From Psychrobacter sp. UBA3962 (GTDB taxonomy: Bacteria > Pseudomonadota > Gammaproteobacteria > Pseudomonadales > Moraxellaceae): a stretch of DNA of 64,000 nt. The stretch covers positions 157,157 through 221,156 of the forward strand of contig NZ_DGDC01000010.1 in NCBI RefSeq assembly GCF_002385225.1. The letters are read 5' to 3'. This document shows positions 42,834-52,597 of this stretch, piece by piece (the first letter of the stretch is position 1; every line of letters starts with the position of its first letter). Below the pieces are notes generated by a model. That model searched no databases, was not told where the DNA came from, and was given only the letters and a program-made list of their open reading frames with translations. Position numbers and translations under genes: made by a program.

Positions 42834-45800
42834 TGAGTGTTATCTCCAAAATTGGCTGGGGTAGAGGTAGTGCTGGTGTCTGTAGTCGCTAATGCTGGAT
42901 TAGGCTGAGTTTGAACACCGGTACCGGAACCATTATTAGTGCCATCCCCTTTATACTTAAATATAGTACGCACCCATACATAGAACATTGGGATAAAGAA
43001 AATACCTAAGAAGGTTGCAGTAAGTACACCACCTACAACACTGGTACCGATGGCATTCTGACTTCCTGCCCCTGGACCGGTTGCTATGTACAGTGGTAAT
43101 ACCCCTAAACCAAATGCCAATGAAGTCATGATAATCGGACGCAGTCGCTGACGAGCAGCAAGCATAACCGAATCCTTCAAGGACATTCCAGCTTCTTGGT
43201 GTTCTTTAGCGAACTCAATAATCAAAATAGCGTTCTTAGCTGACAGACCTACAATGGTTAATAGACCCACTTGCAAATAAATATCGTTTGCAAAGTCTCG
43301 GAACCAAGTAAACATGACAGCCCCTAACACCCCTAATGGTATCACTAAAATAACCGAAAAGGGCACAGACCAACTTTCATATAACGCAGCTAGACATAAG
43401 AAAACAACTAAGATGGATAAGGCATATAGCATGGGCGCTTGTGCCCCTGACTTTTTCTCTTCTAGAGACATGCCTGTCCACTCATAGCCAACACCTTCTG
43501 GAAGCTGTTCAATCATTTGTTCCATAGCGACCATAGCTTCACCGGTACTTAGTCCAGGTGCTGCGCTACCCTGAATGTTCATCGATGGGAAACTGTTATA
43601 ACGAGTCAAACGAGGTGAACCGTGTTGCCATTCGCTGTCTGAGAAGGCATCGAATGAAATCATGTCACCTTGATCGTTACGAACATACCATTTGTTGATG
43701 TCTTCAGGGTTGGTGCGACTGTCAGCCTCACCTTGTACGAACACACGTTTAATACGACCTCTGTCTACGAAGTCATTTACGTAAGCTGAACCCCAAGCAG
43801 TAGAGATAACCCCATTGATAGAAGACAAAGGTAAGCCATAAGCCGCTGCTTGTTCTTGATTGATATTAACTTTCAATTGAGGGGCGTCTTCTTGGCCGTT
43901 AGGACGGACCCCAGTAACTTGGTCGCTTTGACTAGCTATACCCAATAATTGGTTACGAGCGGCGGTTAGACCGTCATGTCCGATATTACCCACATCTTGC
44001 AGCATTAGGTCGAAACCACTAGCGTTACCCAGCTCAGTAATAGCTGGCGGAACGATGGCATAAACCTGTGCTTCATTAAGCTGAGTAAAGAAATAGCCCA
44101 TGGCTCGTCCAGCTACTGCTTGCGCTGTATTCTCTTCACCTACGCGGCCATCCCAGTCAGATAAGCGAACGAACGCCAGACCCATGTTCTGTCCTTGACC
44201 AGAGAAACTGAAGCCTGCAATAGTAAACACCGACTCTACGTTATCAGGTTCTTGAGTATCATAGTAGTTGGATACTTTATCTAGTACAGCCTGAGTTTCA
44301 TCCAAAGATGAACCTGGAGGCAATTGAACTAGAGTTACCATAATACCTTGGTCTTCTTCTGGTAAGAAAGAGCCTGGAATGCGCATAAATATTACCGCCA
44401 TAAGGCCGATAATTGCTGCATAGCCTAAAGCATATAACAATTTATGGCTAACGCTCTTACCAATGATATTCTCATAAGAATGGCTAACCTTCTCAAAGCT
44501 ACGGTTAAACCAACCGAAGAAGCCTTTTTTATCTTCACCATGGTTCTTTTGGCGTTTAAGTAAGGTGACACATAGTGCTGGCGTGAAAATCAAAGCAACG
44601 ATCGCAGACAGCACCATACTGGTAATTAGGGTGATCGAGAACTGACGGTAAATAACCCCTGTTGATCCTCCAAAGAAGGCCATAGGTACGAATACCGCTG
44701 ATAAAATCAAGGCAATACCAATAACTACCTTACTAATTTCACCCATTGATTGAATGGTAGCGTCTTTAATGGAAATGTGAGGATCTTCTTCCAAGATACG
44801 CTCAACGTTCTCAACAACAACAATGGCGTCGTCCACCAGTAGACCAATGGACAGTACCATGGCGAACATGGTCAGTACGTTAATACTAAATCCAGCCACA
44901 TATAGCACCGCAAAGGTTCCTAACAGAACCACTGGTACCGCCAGTGTTGGAATAACTGTTGCACGCCAGTTCTGCAAGAATAAGAACATTACCAAGAATA
45001 CTAAGATAATGGCTTCGATTAGAGTCTTAACCACTTGCTGAATTGATAGCTTAACGAATGGAGTAGTGTCATAAGGAACTACAGAGACTAGCCCTGAAGG
45101 GAAGTTAGCTTCAAGCTCAGCCATACGCTCTTCAACCAACTGTCTGGTCTCTAGGGCGTTTGATCCTGGTGCTAGTGAAATACCAATACCTGATGATGGC
45201 TTGCCATTGTAAAGCGCGCTAACACTGTAGTTTTCACGACCAATTTCAACGTCAGCCACATCTCCTAAGCGAACTTGAGCGCCACTGCTATCAGTTTTTA
45301 ATAGAATGTTTTTAAATTCTTCAGGCGTTTGTAAATAAGATTGGACGGTCACTGTAGCATTGATAACCTGTTTGTCTGCAGCAGCAGGAGCTTGTCCTAA
45401 TTGACCTGCTGAGACTTGGGCGTTCTGGGAACGAATAGCATTGACGACATCACCAGGAACTAAGTTATAGCTACGTAAACGGGCAGGGTCTAACCATACG
45501 CGCATCGCATAGGCTGAACCGAATAATTGTACCTCACCAACCCCTTCAACACGGCTAATTTGGTCAACGACGTTAGAAGCCACATAGTCAGCAATATCTA
45601 CGCTGTCCATGGAGTTATCTTCTGAGATGAAGCCTTGAACCATTAAGAAGCCACTTGAAGACTTGTTAACGTTTACCCCTTGGCGCTGTACAGATTCCGG
45701 AAGCGCACTCATGGCTGCTTGTAGTTTGTTCTGCACTTGAACTTGTGCGGTATCAGGGTCAGTACCGTTCTCGAAGGTTAGAGTTACTGAGCCACTACCA

Positions 45801-46054
45801 CTAGAGGAGCTCGATGATGACATATACATTAAGCCATCAAGTCCCTTCATACGCTGTTCAATAACCTGAACAACAGAGTCCTCAACGGTTTGCGCGTTAG
45901 CACCAGGATAAGAGGCACTAACACTAACCGTTGGCGGTGCAATACGAGGGTACTGCTCAATCGGTAAGTTAATGACCGCGATTATGCCCAGTAGCATGAT
46001 TAAAATTGATATTACCCATGCAAAAATAGGGCGGTTAATAAAAAATCTCGACAT
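42830..46054 (-). CDS. RND multidrug efflux pump, inner-membrane subunit
   Basis: 1074 residues, AcrB/MexB/AdeB class (hydrophobe/amphiphile efflux-1). The N-terminus MSRFFINRPIFAWVISILIM and helix four GLLVDDAIVVVENVER with the proton-relay Asp pair are intact; the second-half KNAILIIEFAKE motif contains the relay Lys. Twelve helices and two large periplasmic loops are present. Exchanges protons for drugs or detergents. Lies 29 bases after the fusion-protein gene. A Ser/Thr/Asn-rich tail ends the protein. Which drugs it exports cannot be told. Confidence 0.95.
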   Translation of the reverse strand: MSRFFINRPIFAWVISILIMLLGIIAVINLPIEQYPRIAPPTVSVSASYPGANAQTVEDSVVQVIEQRMKGLDGLMYMSSSSSSSGSGSVTLTFENGTDPDTAQVQVQNKLQAAMSALPESVQRQGVNVNKSSSGFLMVQGFISEDNSMDSVDIADYVASNVVDQISRVEGVGEVQLFGSAYAMRVWLDPARLRSYNLVPGDVVNAIRSQNAQVSAGQLGQAPAAADKQVINATVTVQSYLQTPEEFKNILLKTDSSGAQVRLGDVADVEIGRENYSVSALYNGKPSSGIGISLAPGSNALETRQLVEERMAELEANFPSGLVSVVPYDTTPFVKLSIQQVVKTLIEAIILVFLVMFLFLQNWRATVIPTLAVPVVLLGTFAVLYVAGFSINVLTMFAMVLSIGLLVDDAIVVVENVERILEEDPHISIKDATIQSMGEISKVVIGIALILSAVFVPMAFFGGSTGVIYRQFSITLITSMVLSAIVALIFTPALCVTLLKRQKNHGEDKKGFFGWFNRSFEKVSHSYENIIGKSVSHKLLYALGYAAIIGLMAVIFMRIPGSFLPEEDQGIMVTLVQLPPGSSLDETQAVLDKVSNYYDTQEPDNVESVFTIAGFSFSGQGQNMGLAFVRLSDWDGRVGEENTAQAVAGRAMGYFFTQLNEAQVYAIVPPAITELGNASGFDLMLQDVGNIGHDGLTAARNQLLGIASQSDQVTGVRPNGQEDAPQLKVNINQEQAAAYGLPLSSINGVISTAWGSAYVNDFVDRGRIKRVFVQGEADSRTNPEDINKWYVRNDQGDMISFDAFSDSEWQHGSPRLTRYNSFPSMNIQGSAAPGLSTGEAMVAMEQMIEQLPEGVGYEWTGMSLEEKKSGAQAPMLYALSILVVFLCLAALYESWSVPFSVILVIPLGVLGAVMFTWFRDFANDIYLQVGLLTIVGLSAKNAILIIEFAKEHQEAGMSLKDSVMLAARQRLRPIIMTSLAFGLGVLPLYIATGPGAGSQNAIGTSVVGGVLTATFLGIFFIPMFYVWVRTIFKYKGDGTNNGSGTGVQTQPNPALATTDTSTTSTPANFGDNTQ

Positions 46055-46083
46055 GATATTTTCCTAGTCTGCCTATTTTTGAG

Positions 46084-47478
46084 TTATTTTGCAGCGTTTG
46101 TCTCAGCCGTTTCTTGCTTTTGAGGCGCTACCGGGCCTTTTGGCGTCCCAGATTTATTGGCTACAGGGCCTTGTGCTTGGGCTGCGCCTTGTTGTGGAGC
46201 AGTGCCTTCTGCTTGATAAGGCTTACTAACCACTTCTTGCTCTGGGGCTACTTTAGAACCACCTACCACAACGATGTTCTCACCTGTTTGTAAGCCATCG
46301 GTGACAACCCAATTGCCGTTATAGGTACCATTCACAGTCACATCACGAACCTGGATTTTATTGTTTTGGTCAACGATATAAACTTGAGTATCGCCTTTAG
46401 GCGTACGAATTAATGCACTTTGCGGTAATAAAACAGCGTTGTTAATTAGGCCTTGAATTAGACGCGCTTTGACATACATGCCTGGCAGTAACATATAGTT
46501 GTCATTTTTGAAAATAGCTCTTAAGGTCACTGCGCCAGTATCTTGATCAACTTTAGCCTCTGCTAAAGACATCTGACCTTTAATAGGGTAGGTACTACCA
46601 TCTTCTAATACCAATTCGACAGTGTTGTTGCCTGCTTGAAGCGCGCCACTGGCTTGTTGTTGTTTTAATTTTAATAACTCAGAGGAAGATTGACTGATAT
46701 CTACGTAGATAGGATTAATCTTAGAAATAGTAACCATAGGATTAGCTTGGTTAGCATTTACTAACGCACCGGCAGTCACATTAGAGCGCTCTGAAATACC
46801 AGAAATTGGGGCTCTAACGATGGTACGATTCAAATCTAACTGAGTACCTGAAAGTTGAGCTTTGGCAGTATTCACGGCGGCTTGTGAGCTTGCAATGTTA
46901 GCTTGTGCTTGTTGAGCGGCTGCTTGGGCACTGTTTAAACCGGCTTGAGCCGTTTTCAGCTGGGTAACTGCTTGTTCGTATTGCTGAGCGGAGATAGCCT
47001 GCTGAGACACTAACGGTTTTAGACGCTGAACATCCGCTTGAGCTTGTTCAAGTAAGGCTTTTTGTGATTCTATATTGGCAACTGCATTGTTATAGCTTGC
47101 TTTAGCGGTTTGAACGTTTGCTTCAGCTTGTTGTACTGCAGCTAGATTAGCGCCTTGGCTAGATTGGTAGTTTTCAGGACTGATTCTGTAAAGGGGTTGG
47201 CCTTTTTGAACCATGCGACCTTGCGGATAAAGGATCTCGTCCACAACACCGGTTACTTGAGGTCTAATGTCGGCTACCTCATAGGCTGCAGTACGACCCG
47301 AAAACTCGTGAACTAAAGGTACCGTTTGAAATTGGACGGGCATAACATTCACAACTGCAGGTGGCATCTGTTGCTGAGCAGCTGCAGCATTTGCTTCGTC
47401 TTCTTTTTTATCACAGCCTGCAAGGAATAGACCGGATACAGCTAAACTAATAGCGAGGAAAAGGTGCGAGTGTTTCAT
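46084..47478 (-). CDS. RND efflux periplasmic adaptor (AcrA/MexA family)
   Basis: 464 residues. Lipobox LAGC anchors it to the inner membrane. The order is a first lipoyl half (VRPQVTGVVDEILYPQG-type), a long Ala/Gln-rich coiled hairpin (about 105-215), the second lipoyl half (TIVRAPISGISERSNVTAGA) and the beta-barrel (YVDISQSS). The C-terminal 35 residues are Gln/Ala/Pro-rich. First gene of a three-gene pump operon. No regulator gene is adjacent. Confidence 0.93.
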   Translation of the reverse strand: MKHSHLFLAISLAVSGLFLAGCDKKEDEANAAAAQQQMPPAVVNVMPVQFQTVPLVHEFSGRTAAYEVADIRPQVTGVVDEILYPQGRMVQKGQPLYRISPENYQSSQGANLAAVQQAEANVQTAKASYNNAVANIESQKALLEQAQADVQRLKPLVSQQAISAQQYEQAVTQLKTAQAGLNSAQAAAQQAQANIASSQAAVNTAKAQLSGTQLDLNRTIVRAPISGISERSNVTAGALVNANQANPMVTISKINPIYVDISQSSSELLKLKQQQASGALQAGNNTVELVLEDGSTYPIKGQMSLAEAKVDQDTGAVTLRAIFKNDNYMLLPGMYVKARLIQGLINNAVLLPQSALIRTPKGDTQVYIVDQNNKIQVRDVTVNGTYNGNWVVTDGLQTGENIVVVGGSKVAPEQEVVSKPYQAEGTAPQQGAAQAQGPVANKSGTPKGPVAPQKQETAETNAAK

Positions 47479-47931
47479 GTAATAAAACCTTAATAGTGGG
47501 TCATCACAAGCAATGTTTTGCTAGCTTGTACGCAAGAGGATGGTGTGTATTTACAAATTACACGTACTTTAGCAATGAAAAGCTAGATGCTTGTTTTAAA
47601 TTTGTAAATTTCGTAGTGACTATGCTTTTATCTTTATAGTTTATAAATTAATAGGACGCTTATAAAGCTTTTTATCAGCATTAGTTTCTGTAACACCGAC
47701 CACTTTAAATAAAAAACATAAACTTTTTATTAAATTAAAAAGTTAGTTGAGAGGAGGTACGGCGACTCTTTGCGAGCAAGTCACTACTTTTTTATAAGTA
47801 AAAACTGACAATAATTTTAAAATAAAAACGACATTATATATTACAAGTGTAATGTATAACAAATATTAAACTACAAATACTGTGATTTATTTGGTTGTTT
47901 ATAGCTATAAATAATAATTACAGCTAAAAAA
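47479..47931. other. Promoter region of RND operon
   Basis: 453 bases, very AT-rich. TTTACAAAT (47550-47558) recurs inverted as ATTTGTAAA (47600-47608), a possible paired operator. AAGG lies before the adaptor ATG. I see no ORF and no regulator gene. The terminator of ispB begins at its right end. Confidence 0.4.
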
Positions 47932-47966
47932 ATAAGCTCAGAAGACTTTGCATCTTCTGAGCTTAT
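47932..47966 (-). terminator. Minus-strand terminator of ispB
   Basis: ATAAGCTCAGAAGA (47932-47945) pairs perfectly with TCTTCTGAGCTTAT (47953-47966), seven-base loop. On the minus strand a T-run follows. Confidence 0.88.
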
Positions 47967-47973
47967 GGTGCTA

Positions 47974-48033
47974 TTTATCAGGTTCTTAAAAGCTTTATCA
48001 GGTTCTTAAAAGCTTTATTAGGTTCTTAAATGC
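47974..48033. repeat. Three tandem copies of a 20-base unit
   Basis: TTTATCAGGTTCTTAAAAGC is repeated exactly at 47974-47993 and 47994-48013, and with two changes at 48014-48033. It lies between the ispB stop and its terminator, so it is transcribed. Confidence 0.9.
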
Positions 48034-48067
48034 TATAAACCATCATACAGCAAAAAGCAGGGGTTTA

Positions 48068-49117
48068 TTATGCCAAACGCGAGCTGGCAAGTTCGGTTAA
48101 TTGCCATAAGCCTTTGCGATACTGGTTATCAGGAAGCTGACTTAAGGCTTGTTGCGCCAAACGAGTTTCTTCTAAGGCACGTTCACGACAGTAAGCCAGT
48201 GCTCCTGATTCTTGAACCAGTTTAATTAAACCTTGAGCGTCATCAACTTTACCGGTCTGAACCGCAATACGTAATTTATTATATTTGGTTTCATCGCTTT
48301 GTTTTAATAAACGCAGGGCAACAATGGTCGGTAGGGTAGGCTTGCCTTCGGCTAAATCGTCGCCTAAGTTCTTGCCCATAAGCTCGCTGTCCCCACTGTA
48401 ATCCAGCACGTCATCGATAATCTGGAAGGCATTACCGAAGTGTTGACCAAAGTCACTAAAGGGCTGCATAAACTCTGGTTTATCTCGTAATATCGCCACG
48501 CCAGTCGTTGCCATCATAAACAAACGTGAGGTCTTACCGTCAATAATACGCATATAATCGTCTTCAGTGGCCTCAGGATTGTGCTGGTGTTGTAGCTGTA
48601 GTACTTCACCTTCTGCAATATCACAAGTACCGTCTGAGAAAAGCTTTAATAAAGGCAGGCTTTGAAAACCAACCAATAAATTAAATGCACGTGCAATTAG
48701 GTAATCGCCAACCAATACCGCAGTGGGATTGTCCCAAGTGGCATTGGCTGTAGGGCGACCGCGGCGCATACCCGACTCATCAATGACATCATCATGTACC
48801 AAGGTGGCGGTGTGCAGCATCTCAGTAATCGCGGCTAGATGCATGGCATCTTCAGACTGCTCATCTTTACAAAGTCTTGAGCACAATAAGGTGATAAGAG
48901 GGCGCATACGCTTACCGCCAGCATTGATCACATGTTGAGAGACACTCATTACCAACTGAACTTTAGAGTTTAAGCTGCCAAAGACTTGCTTATCCATGAT
49001 CGCAAAATCATCAGCAATAATTTGTTGGATGTCAGCATAATCCAGGATTGGAGCTTCACTAAATAATGGAGCTGAGGTTGCAGCAGTAGGTGATGATGCG
49101 GTATTTGATGTGGTCAT
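48068..49117 (-). CDS. ispB: Octaprenyl/polyprenyl diphosphate synthase
   Basis: 349 residues from ATG 49117 (TTG 49129 in frame would add four). Builds the polyprenyl tail of ubiquinone from farnesyl and isopentenyl diphosphates. First Asp-rich motif LVHDDVIDESGMRRG and second QIIDDVLDYSG, plus GGKRMRP and a DLAEGKPTLP block, are diagnostic. Divergent from rplU, a gene order conserved in many gammaproteobacteria. Chain length (C40 or otherwise) is not deducible. Confidence 0.93.
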   Translation of the reverse strand: MTTSNTASSPTAATSAPLFSEAPILDYADIQQIIADDFAIMDKQVFGSLNSKVQLVMSVSQHVINAGGKRMRPLITLLCSRLCKDEQSEDAMHLAAITEMLHTATLVHDDVIDESGMRRGRPTANATWDNPTAVLVGDYLIARAFNLLVGFQSLPLLKLFSDGTCDIAEGEVLQLQHQHNPEATEDDYMRIIDGKTSRLFMMATTGVAILRDKPEFMQPFSDFGQHFGNAFQIIDDVLDYSGDSELMGKNLGDDLAEGKPTLPTIVALRLLKQSDETKYNKLRIAVQTGKVDDAQGLIKLVQESGALAYCRERALEETRLAQQALSQLPDNQYRKGLWQLTELASSRLA

Positions 49118-49325
49118 ATTTACGGTCAACTAAAATTAGAATAATGAAAAGTTATTATATAGTGATTCAAATCTACAGTGGGTCAATTAACTTAGCAACT
49201 AATGAGCTTAAGATTAATTCAGACACCCAAAGTTTGATACAACCACTAAGCGTCTATATAAGTATCTATTATAATCTATAGCACTACTTATCCTATAAAA
49301 ATGATTGCGAGTTAACTATTAATCT

Positions 49326-49373
49326 TTTTTAGGATAATAGCTTTTTAAGATAATAGTTTTTTAAGTAATTAAG
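49326..49373. repeat. Degenerate 16-base tandem repeat
   Basis: TTTTTAGGATAATAG, TTTTTAAGATAATAG and TTTTTAAGTAATTAA follow one another with a 16-base period in non-coding sequence. Confidence 0.75.
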
Positions 49374-49546
49374 TTCTCTAGCTAGGCTAGTAGCCTAACA
49401 GATTTAAGTTTATCAATTGCCATTCTAATATAGTTTTCACTGCTCAAGAGTTCTATATCGTTTTAGCATTGTTAACAAAGGCCAGTTAGTCGTTAGCTAT
49501 TAATGGCGTAACGCATAATAACATAGGCCTAATTTTCATTCATCTA

Positions 49547-49575
49547 TTGCAATTTGGGCCATAAGTGCGTAAAAT
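49547..49575 (+). promoter_or_regulatory. Sigma70 promoter of rplU-rpmA
   Basis: TTGCAA (49547-49552), 17 bases, TAAAAT (49570-49575). Start of transcription near 49582 would give a leader of about 200 bases before rplU. Confidence 0.6.
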
Positions 49576-49783
49576 TCCGTCTTCATATTCAAAGCTTATG
49601 GCAATAACGCATCAGCCAATAATAAAGGATGACTTTATTTGTTGGCCCGCCGGAATTGTTCTAAAGCTATTTTTCTGTAACTTTCCCTGTCGTGTACGTA
49701 GATCAGGCAAAAGCTGAAGTGTTATTTTGAATACTTTCAGGTATTTGAGTAACCACGGCACACGGGTTAAACGGAGTCATAAG

Positions 49784-50095
49784 ATGTACGCAGTTATTAA
49801 AAGTGGTGGTAAACAGCATCGTGTAAGCGTTGATGAACTACTAAAAGTTGAGCTACTTAAAGCTGAAAAAGGCGAAACCATTAAAATCGAAGACGTATTA
49901 ATGGTTGTTGATGGCGATGATTATAAAATTGGTCAGCCAGTTGTTGAAGGCGCAAGCGTTGAAGCTGAAGTAGTAGAACACGGTCGCGGTAAAAAAATCC
50001 GTATCGTTAAGCACAAGCGTCGTAAGCATTATCATAAAGAGCAAGGTCACCGTCAGTGGTACACGCTTCTTAAAATCAAAGCGATTAATGCTTAA
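49784..50095 (+). CDS. rplU: 50S ribosomal protein L21
   Basis: 103 residues, the same length as E. coli L21. Begins MYAVIKSGGKQHRV and ends with KHYHKEQGHRQWYTLLKIKAI, both diagnostic; it binds 23S rRNA. CGGAG at 49772-49776 sets the start at 49784. Followed by rpmA, as in most bacteria. Confidence 0.97.
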   Translation: MYAVIKSGGKQHRVSVDELLKVELLKAEKGETIKIEDVLMVVDGDDYKIGQPVVEGASVEAEVVEHGRGKKIRIVKHKRRKHYHKEQGHRQWYTLLKIKAINA

Positions 50096-50234
50096 TAACT
50101 GGTAGTTTCCCTTTACAAGTATGTAGATAGCTGGCGTTACATTAAATAATTTACAGTATTGATTTGATGTCCTAATATTGGCTATCTATATAGTATAAAG
50201 TTTTTATAAATTAGTCTCAGTAAGGAGATTTCTC

Positions 50235-50492
50235 ATGGCACATAAAAAAGCCGCAGGTTCAACTCGTAACGGTCGTGACTCTAACCCAAAAATGCTTGGC
50301 GTAAAAGTATTTGGTGGTCAAGATGTTGTGGCTGGTAACATCATCGTACGCCAACGTGGTACTGAATTCCACGCAGGCGAAGGCGTAGGCATGGGTCGTG
50401 ACCATACTCTATTTGCTCTAACTGATGGTGTTGTTAAGTTCGATACTAAAGGTAAATTCAACCGTCGTTACGTTTCTGTTCAAGAAGCTTAA
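50235..50492 (+). CDS. rpmA: 50S ribosomal protein L27
   Basis: 85 residues. MAHKKAAGSTRNGRDSNPK is the typical N-terminus reaching the peptidyl-transferase centre, and GVKVFGGQ follows. AAGGAGA precedes the ATG. The 139-base spacing from rplU is larger than usual but no terminator lies there. Confidence 0.97.
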   Translation: MAHKKAAGSTRNGRDSNPKMLGVKVFGGQDVVAGNIIVRQRGTEFHAGEGVGMGRDHTLFALTDGVVKFDTKGKFNRRYVSVQEA

Positions 50493-50566
50493 TTTACGGC
50501 TAATTAGCTTGTTGCAATTGGCGAGAAGTTAATTAAATGAATTTTGGTAGGATTATCAATCCAACC

Positions 50567-50603
50567 AAAAAAAGCCCTGATATTTTTATCAGGGCTTTTT
50601 TTT
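50567..50603 (+). terminator. Rho-independent terminator of rplU-rpmA
   Basis: AGCCCTGATA (50573-50582) pairs with TATCAGGGCT (50587-50596), extended by an A-run and a T-run on either side. Confidence 0.9.
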
Positions 50604-50605
50604 GG

Positions 50606-50640
50606 CTGTCGTTTATTTTTCATGACTGTCGTTTATTTTT
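50606..50640. repeat. 20-base tandem duplication
   Basis: CTGTCGTTTATTTTT occurs at 50606-50620 and 50626-50640, with a decayed third start at 50646. Period 20, just after the rpmA terminator. Confidence 0.8.
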
Positions 50641-50993
50641 TATAGCTGTAGTTAACCAGTTAATCACAGACCAAATGTTAAAATTTATTACAGAAATAAA
50701 GGATATGACACAATTAAGCCTATAAAGCCATGCAAATCATAACTGCGTAACAAGCCAGAAGTTTTTTTTGCAATTATCTTCTAGTCAGGTAATAAAAGAA
50801 ATGGCACACTACTCAGCAAGTTATAAGTAGCGCGGTTTATTTGAAGGGCTATCCACTACTTATATTTTTGATCGACTTAATTTAGTACGATTTGTGCTAT
50901 TGCTTACTAGTAAGAAGTTATAATAAACGAAATTGTATTTTACTTTTTAAGTTGTGGCAGTATTGCACTTAACCATTGAAGGAAAATGAAATT

Positions 50994-51710
50994 ATGAACA
51001 CTGAACTAAATGATAATAACAAGACAAAAACTATGATGAAAAAAGTAATGGGCACAGCACTATCAGGGGCTTTAATCTTTGGCATGCCAGTTATGGCAGT
51101 ATCACAAGCGGCACAAGCAGCAACAGCTGCGGATAATTTAACAGCGGCTAAGCGTTTAAATACTCTATTGAGTAATACCAAGAGTATGACAGCTAATTTC
51201 ACTCAAACCACCAAAGGGGCAAATGGGGGTAAAAGTGGTCTAAGCGCTAAAAACGGTACTTTCTCAGGTAATGTGAGCCTGCAGCGCCCTAATAATTTCC
51301 GCTGGAATATTACATCACCTTCTGAACAGCTTATTGTTACTGATGGCAGTGCGCTTTGGGTATATGATAAAGATTTAGAGCAAGTTACTCGTCAGAATGC
51401 TGATCAACAGCTAGGCAATACTCCAGCTTTATTATTATCTGGCGATCCAAATAAAATCTCTCAAAACTTCAAGATTACTCAGCCAAATGCTAAGAAGAAC
51501 TATTATGTGTTATACCCGAAAGCTAGTGGTAGTAACTTCAATAGCTTAGCAGTAAGCTTTAATGGCGGTAAACCAGTAATGATGGTATTAAACGATTCAT
51601 TGGGTCAGGTAACCTCTATTAAATTTAGTAATGTGAAGCTAAATGGCAGTATCCCAAGCAGCCAATTTAAATTTACTCCACCAAAAGGTGTAGATGTTAT
51701 TAATCAATAA
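50994..51710 (+). CDS. lolA: Outer-membrane lipoprotein carrier protein LolA
   Basis: 238 residues from ATG 50994 (AAGGA at 50979-50983); the frame is open to a TTG at 50976, within the ribosome-site region. A Sec signal peptide ends near AQAA (about residue 41). The mature part has the LolA landmarks MTANFTQTTKG, LQRPNNFRWNI, the DGSALWVYDKDLEQVT block and the later SSQFKFTPPKGVDV. Carries lipoproteins across the periplasm to LolB. Several lipoproteins of this window would be cargo. Alone, with its own terminator. Confidence 0.93.
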   Translation: MNTELNDNNKTKTMMKKVMGTALSGALIFGMPVMAVSQAAQAATAADNLTAAKRLNTLLSNTKSMTANFTQTTKGANGGKSGLSAKNGTFSGNVSLQRPNNFRWNITSPSEQLIVTDGSALWVYDKDLEQVTRQNADQQLGNTPALLLSGDPNKISQNFKITQPNAKKNYYVLYPKASGSNFNSLAVSFNGGKPVMMVLNDSLGQVTSIKFSNVKLNGSIPSSQFKFTPPKGVDVINQ

Positions 51711-51736
51711 TCAGTAAGCTGATTAATGTAAAAAAT

Positions 51737-51768
51737 AAAAGGACTCAAGCTTAAGCTTGAGTCCTTTT
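51737..51768 (+). terminator. Terminator of lolA, 32-base perfect palindrome
   Basis: AAAAGGACTCAAGCTT (51737-51752) is followed at once by its exact reverse complement (51753-51768), ending in TTTT. With A-runs and T-runs on both sides it may work in both directions. Confidence 0.85.
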
Positions 51769-51926
51769 CGGTTATGTTACCTTGTTAAAATCTCGTTGTT
51801 TAAAAGATATGTTAAACTCATTGAATACACAAAAGGTTTAAATCCTTTTTATTAAAGCCTATATTAGGAATTAATAAAGAGTCATTAAGATTTAGAATCT
51901 AATAACCAATGATACTTGAGGTTGAA

Positions 51927-52580
51927 ATGAACCCCGCAACAGTAAAGTCACCACCCAAACGTTCAGAACAAAAACGCGCGCGTGAGACGAAGTGTAAGAT
52001 ACTTAATGCTGCCTTAAAGGAATTCTCTGCTGCAGGTTTTGAGGGCGTGTCAACACGAGCTATTGCCAGCACAGCTGGGGTAAACCATACCCTTATCACT
52101 CATCATTTCGGTACTAAAGAGGATCTATGGAAAGCGGCAGCTGAGGCTATATTTGATACTTATACCGAGCAATCAGAAAAATATCTTCAAAGCCTTGGCG
52201 ATTTAGAACAACCACAAAGAGTACGTGAGTTGTTGAGACACTATATTAATTTTAGTGCAGAATTCCCGGACTTTCACCGCTTTATGATTCAAGCCAACCG
52301 GGGAGATTCAGAGCTGCTCAATTGGTTTACAGACCAGTATATCCAGCCGTATTCAGACTCTGAGCTGGATCTGTTTAAGCAGGCGCAGAAGCTAGGATTA
52401 ATGCCTAAGGGAGATAGCTTGCATGTGCGTTATTTATTTATGGGTGCGGTCACCTCGATATTTACCTTTGCGCCACAGTTTAAGCGTTTATCAGGCACAG
52501 ATCCGTTCTCAAAAGATATTGTCGAGCAGCATATAGACTATATTTTCACAATTTTTGCTGATAAAGATCGCCAGGCTTAA
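51927..52580 (+). CDS. TetR-family transcriptional regulator
   Basis: 217 residues from ATG 51927 (TTGAGG at 51916-51921). The helix-turn-helix STRAIASTAGVNHTLITHHF lies at about 43-62, after a basic N-terminus. The C-terminal domain, with HYINFSAEFPDFHRFMIQ, resembles the DUF1956/CecR-like TetR ligand domain (tentative). Ligand and targets unknown. It is convergent with the EmrE-family transporter (18 bases between stops), so a regulatory link is possible but not shown by a shared promoter. Confidence 0.85.
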   Translation: MNPATVKSPPKRSEQKRARETKCKILNAALKEFSAAGFEGVSTRAIASTAGVNHTLITHHFGTKEDLWKAAAEAIFDTYTEQSEKYLQSLGDLEQPQRVRELLRHYINFSAEFPDFHRFMIQANRGDSELLNWFTDQYIQPYSDSELDLFKQAQKLGLMPKGDSLHVRYLFMGAVTSIFTFAPQFKRLSGTDPFSKDIVEQHIDYIFTIFADKDRQA

Positions 52581-52597
52581 AATATAGATAGCGAGGG

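Larger units (their letters stand above)
49118..49783. other. Divergent promoter region of ispB and rplU
   Basis: 666 bases, AT-rich. Holds a tandem repeat (49326-49373), a good promoter for rplU (49547-49575) and a leader of about 200 bases that could carry an L21 regulatory structure; I cannot identify one. No ORF is convincing: the rplU frame is open back to 49727, but L21 proteins start at 49784. Confidence 0.5.
50493..50993. other. Intergenic region between rpmA and lolA
   Basis: 501 bases. Contains the rpmA terminator (50567-50603), a 20-base tandem duplication (50606-50640) and the upstream region of lolA. The obgE gene that often follows rpmA is not here. No gene seen. Confidence 0.55.

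Noticed and set aside
47974..48033. CRISPR-like array
   Set aside because: Units are directly adjacent without spacers; simple tandem repeat.
49727..49783. Upstream start for rplU
   Set aside because: L21 proteins begin with MYAVI and a CGGAG site precedes that ATG.
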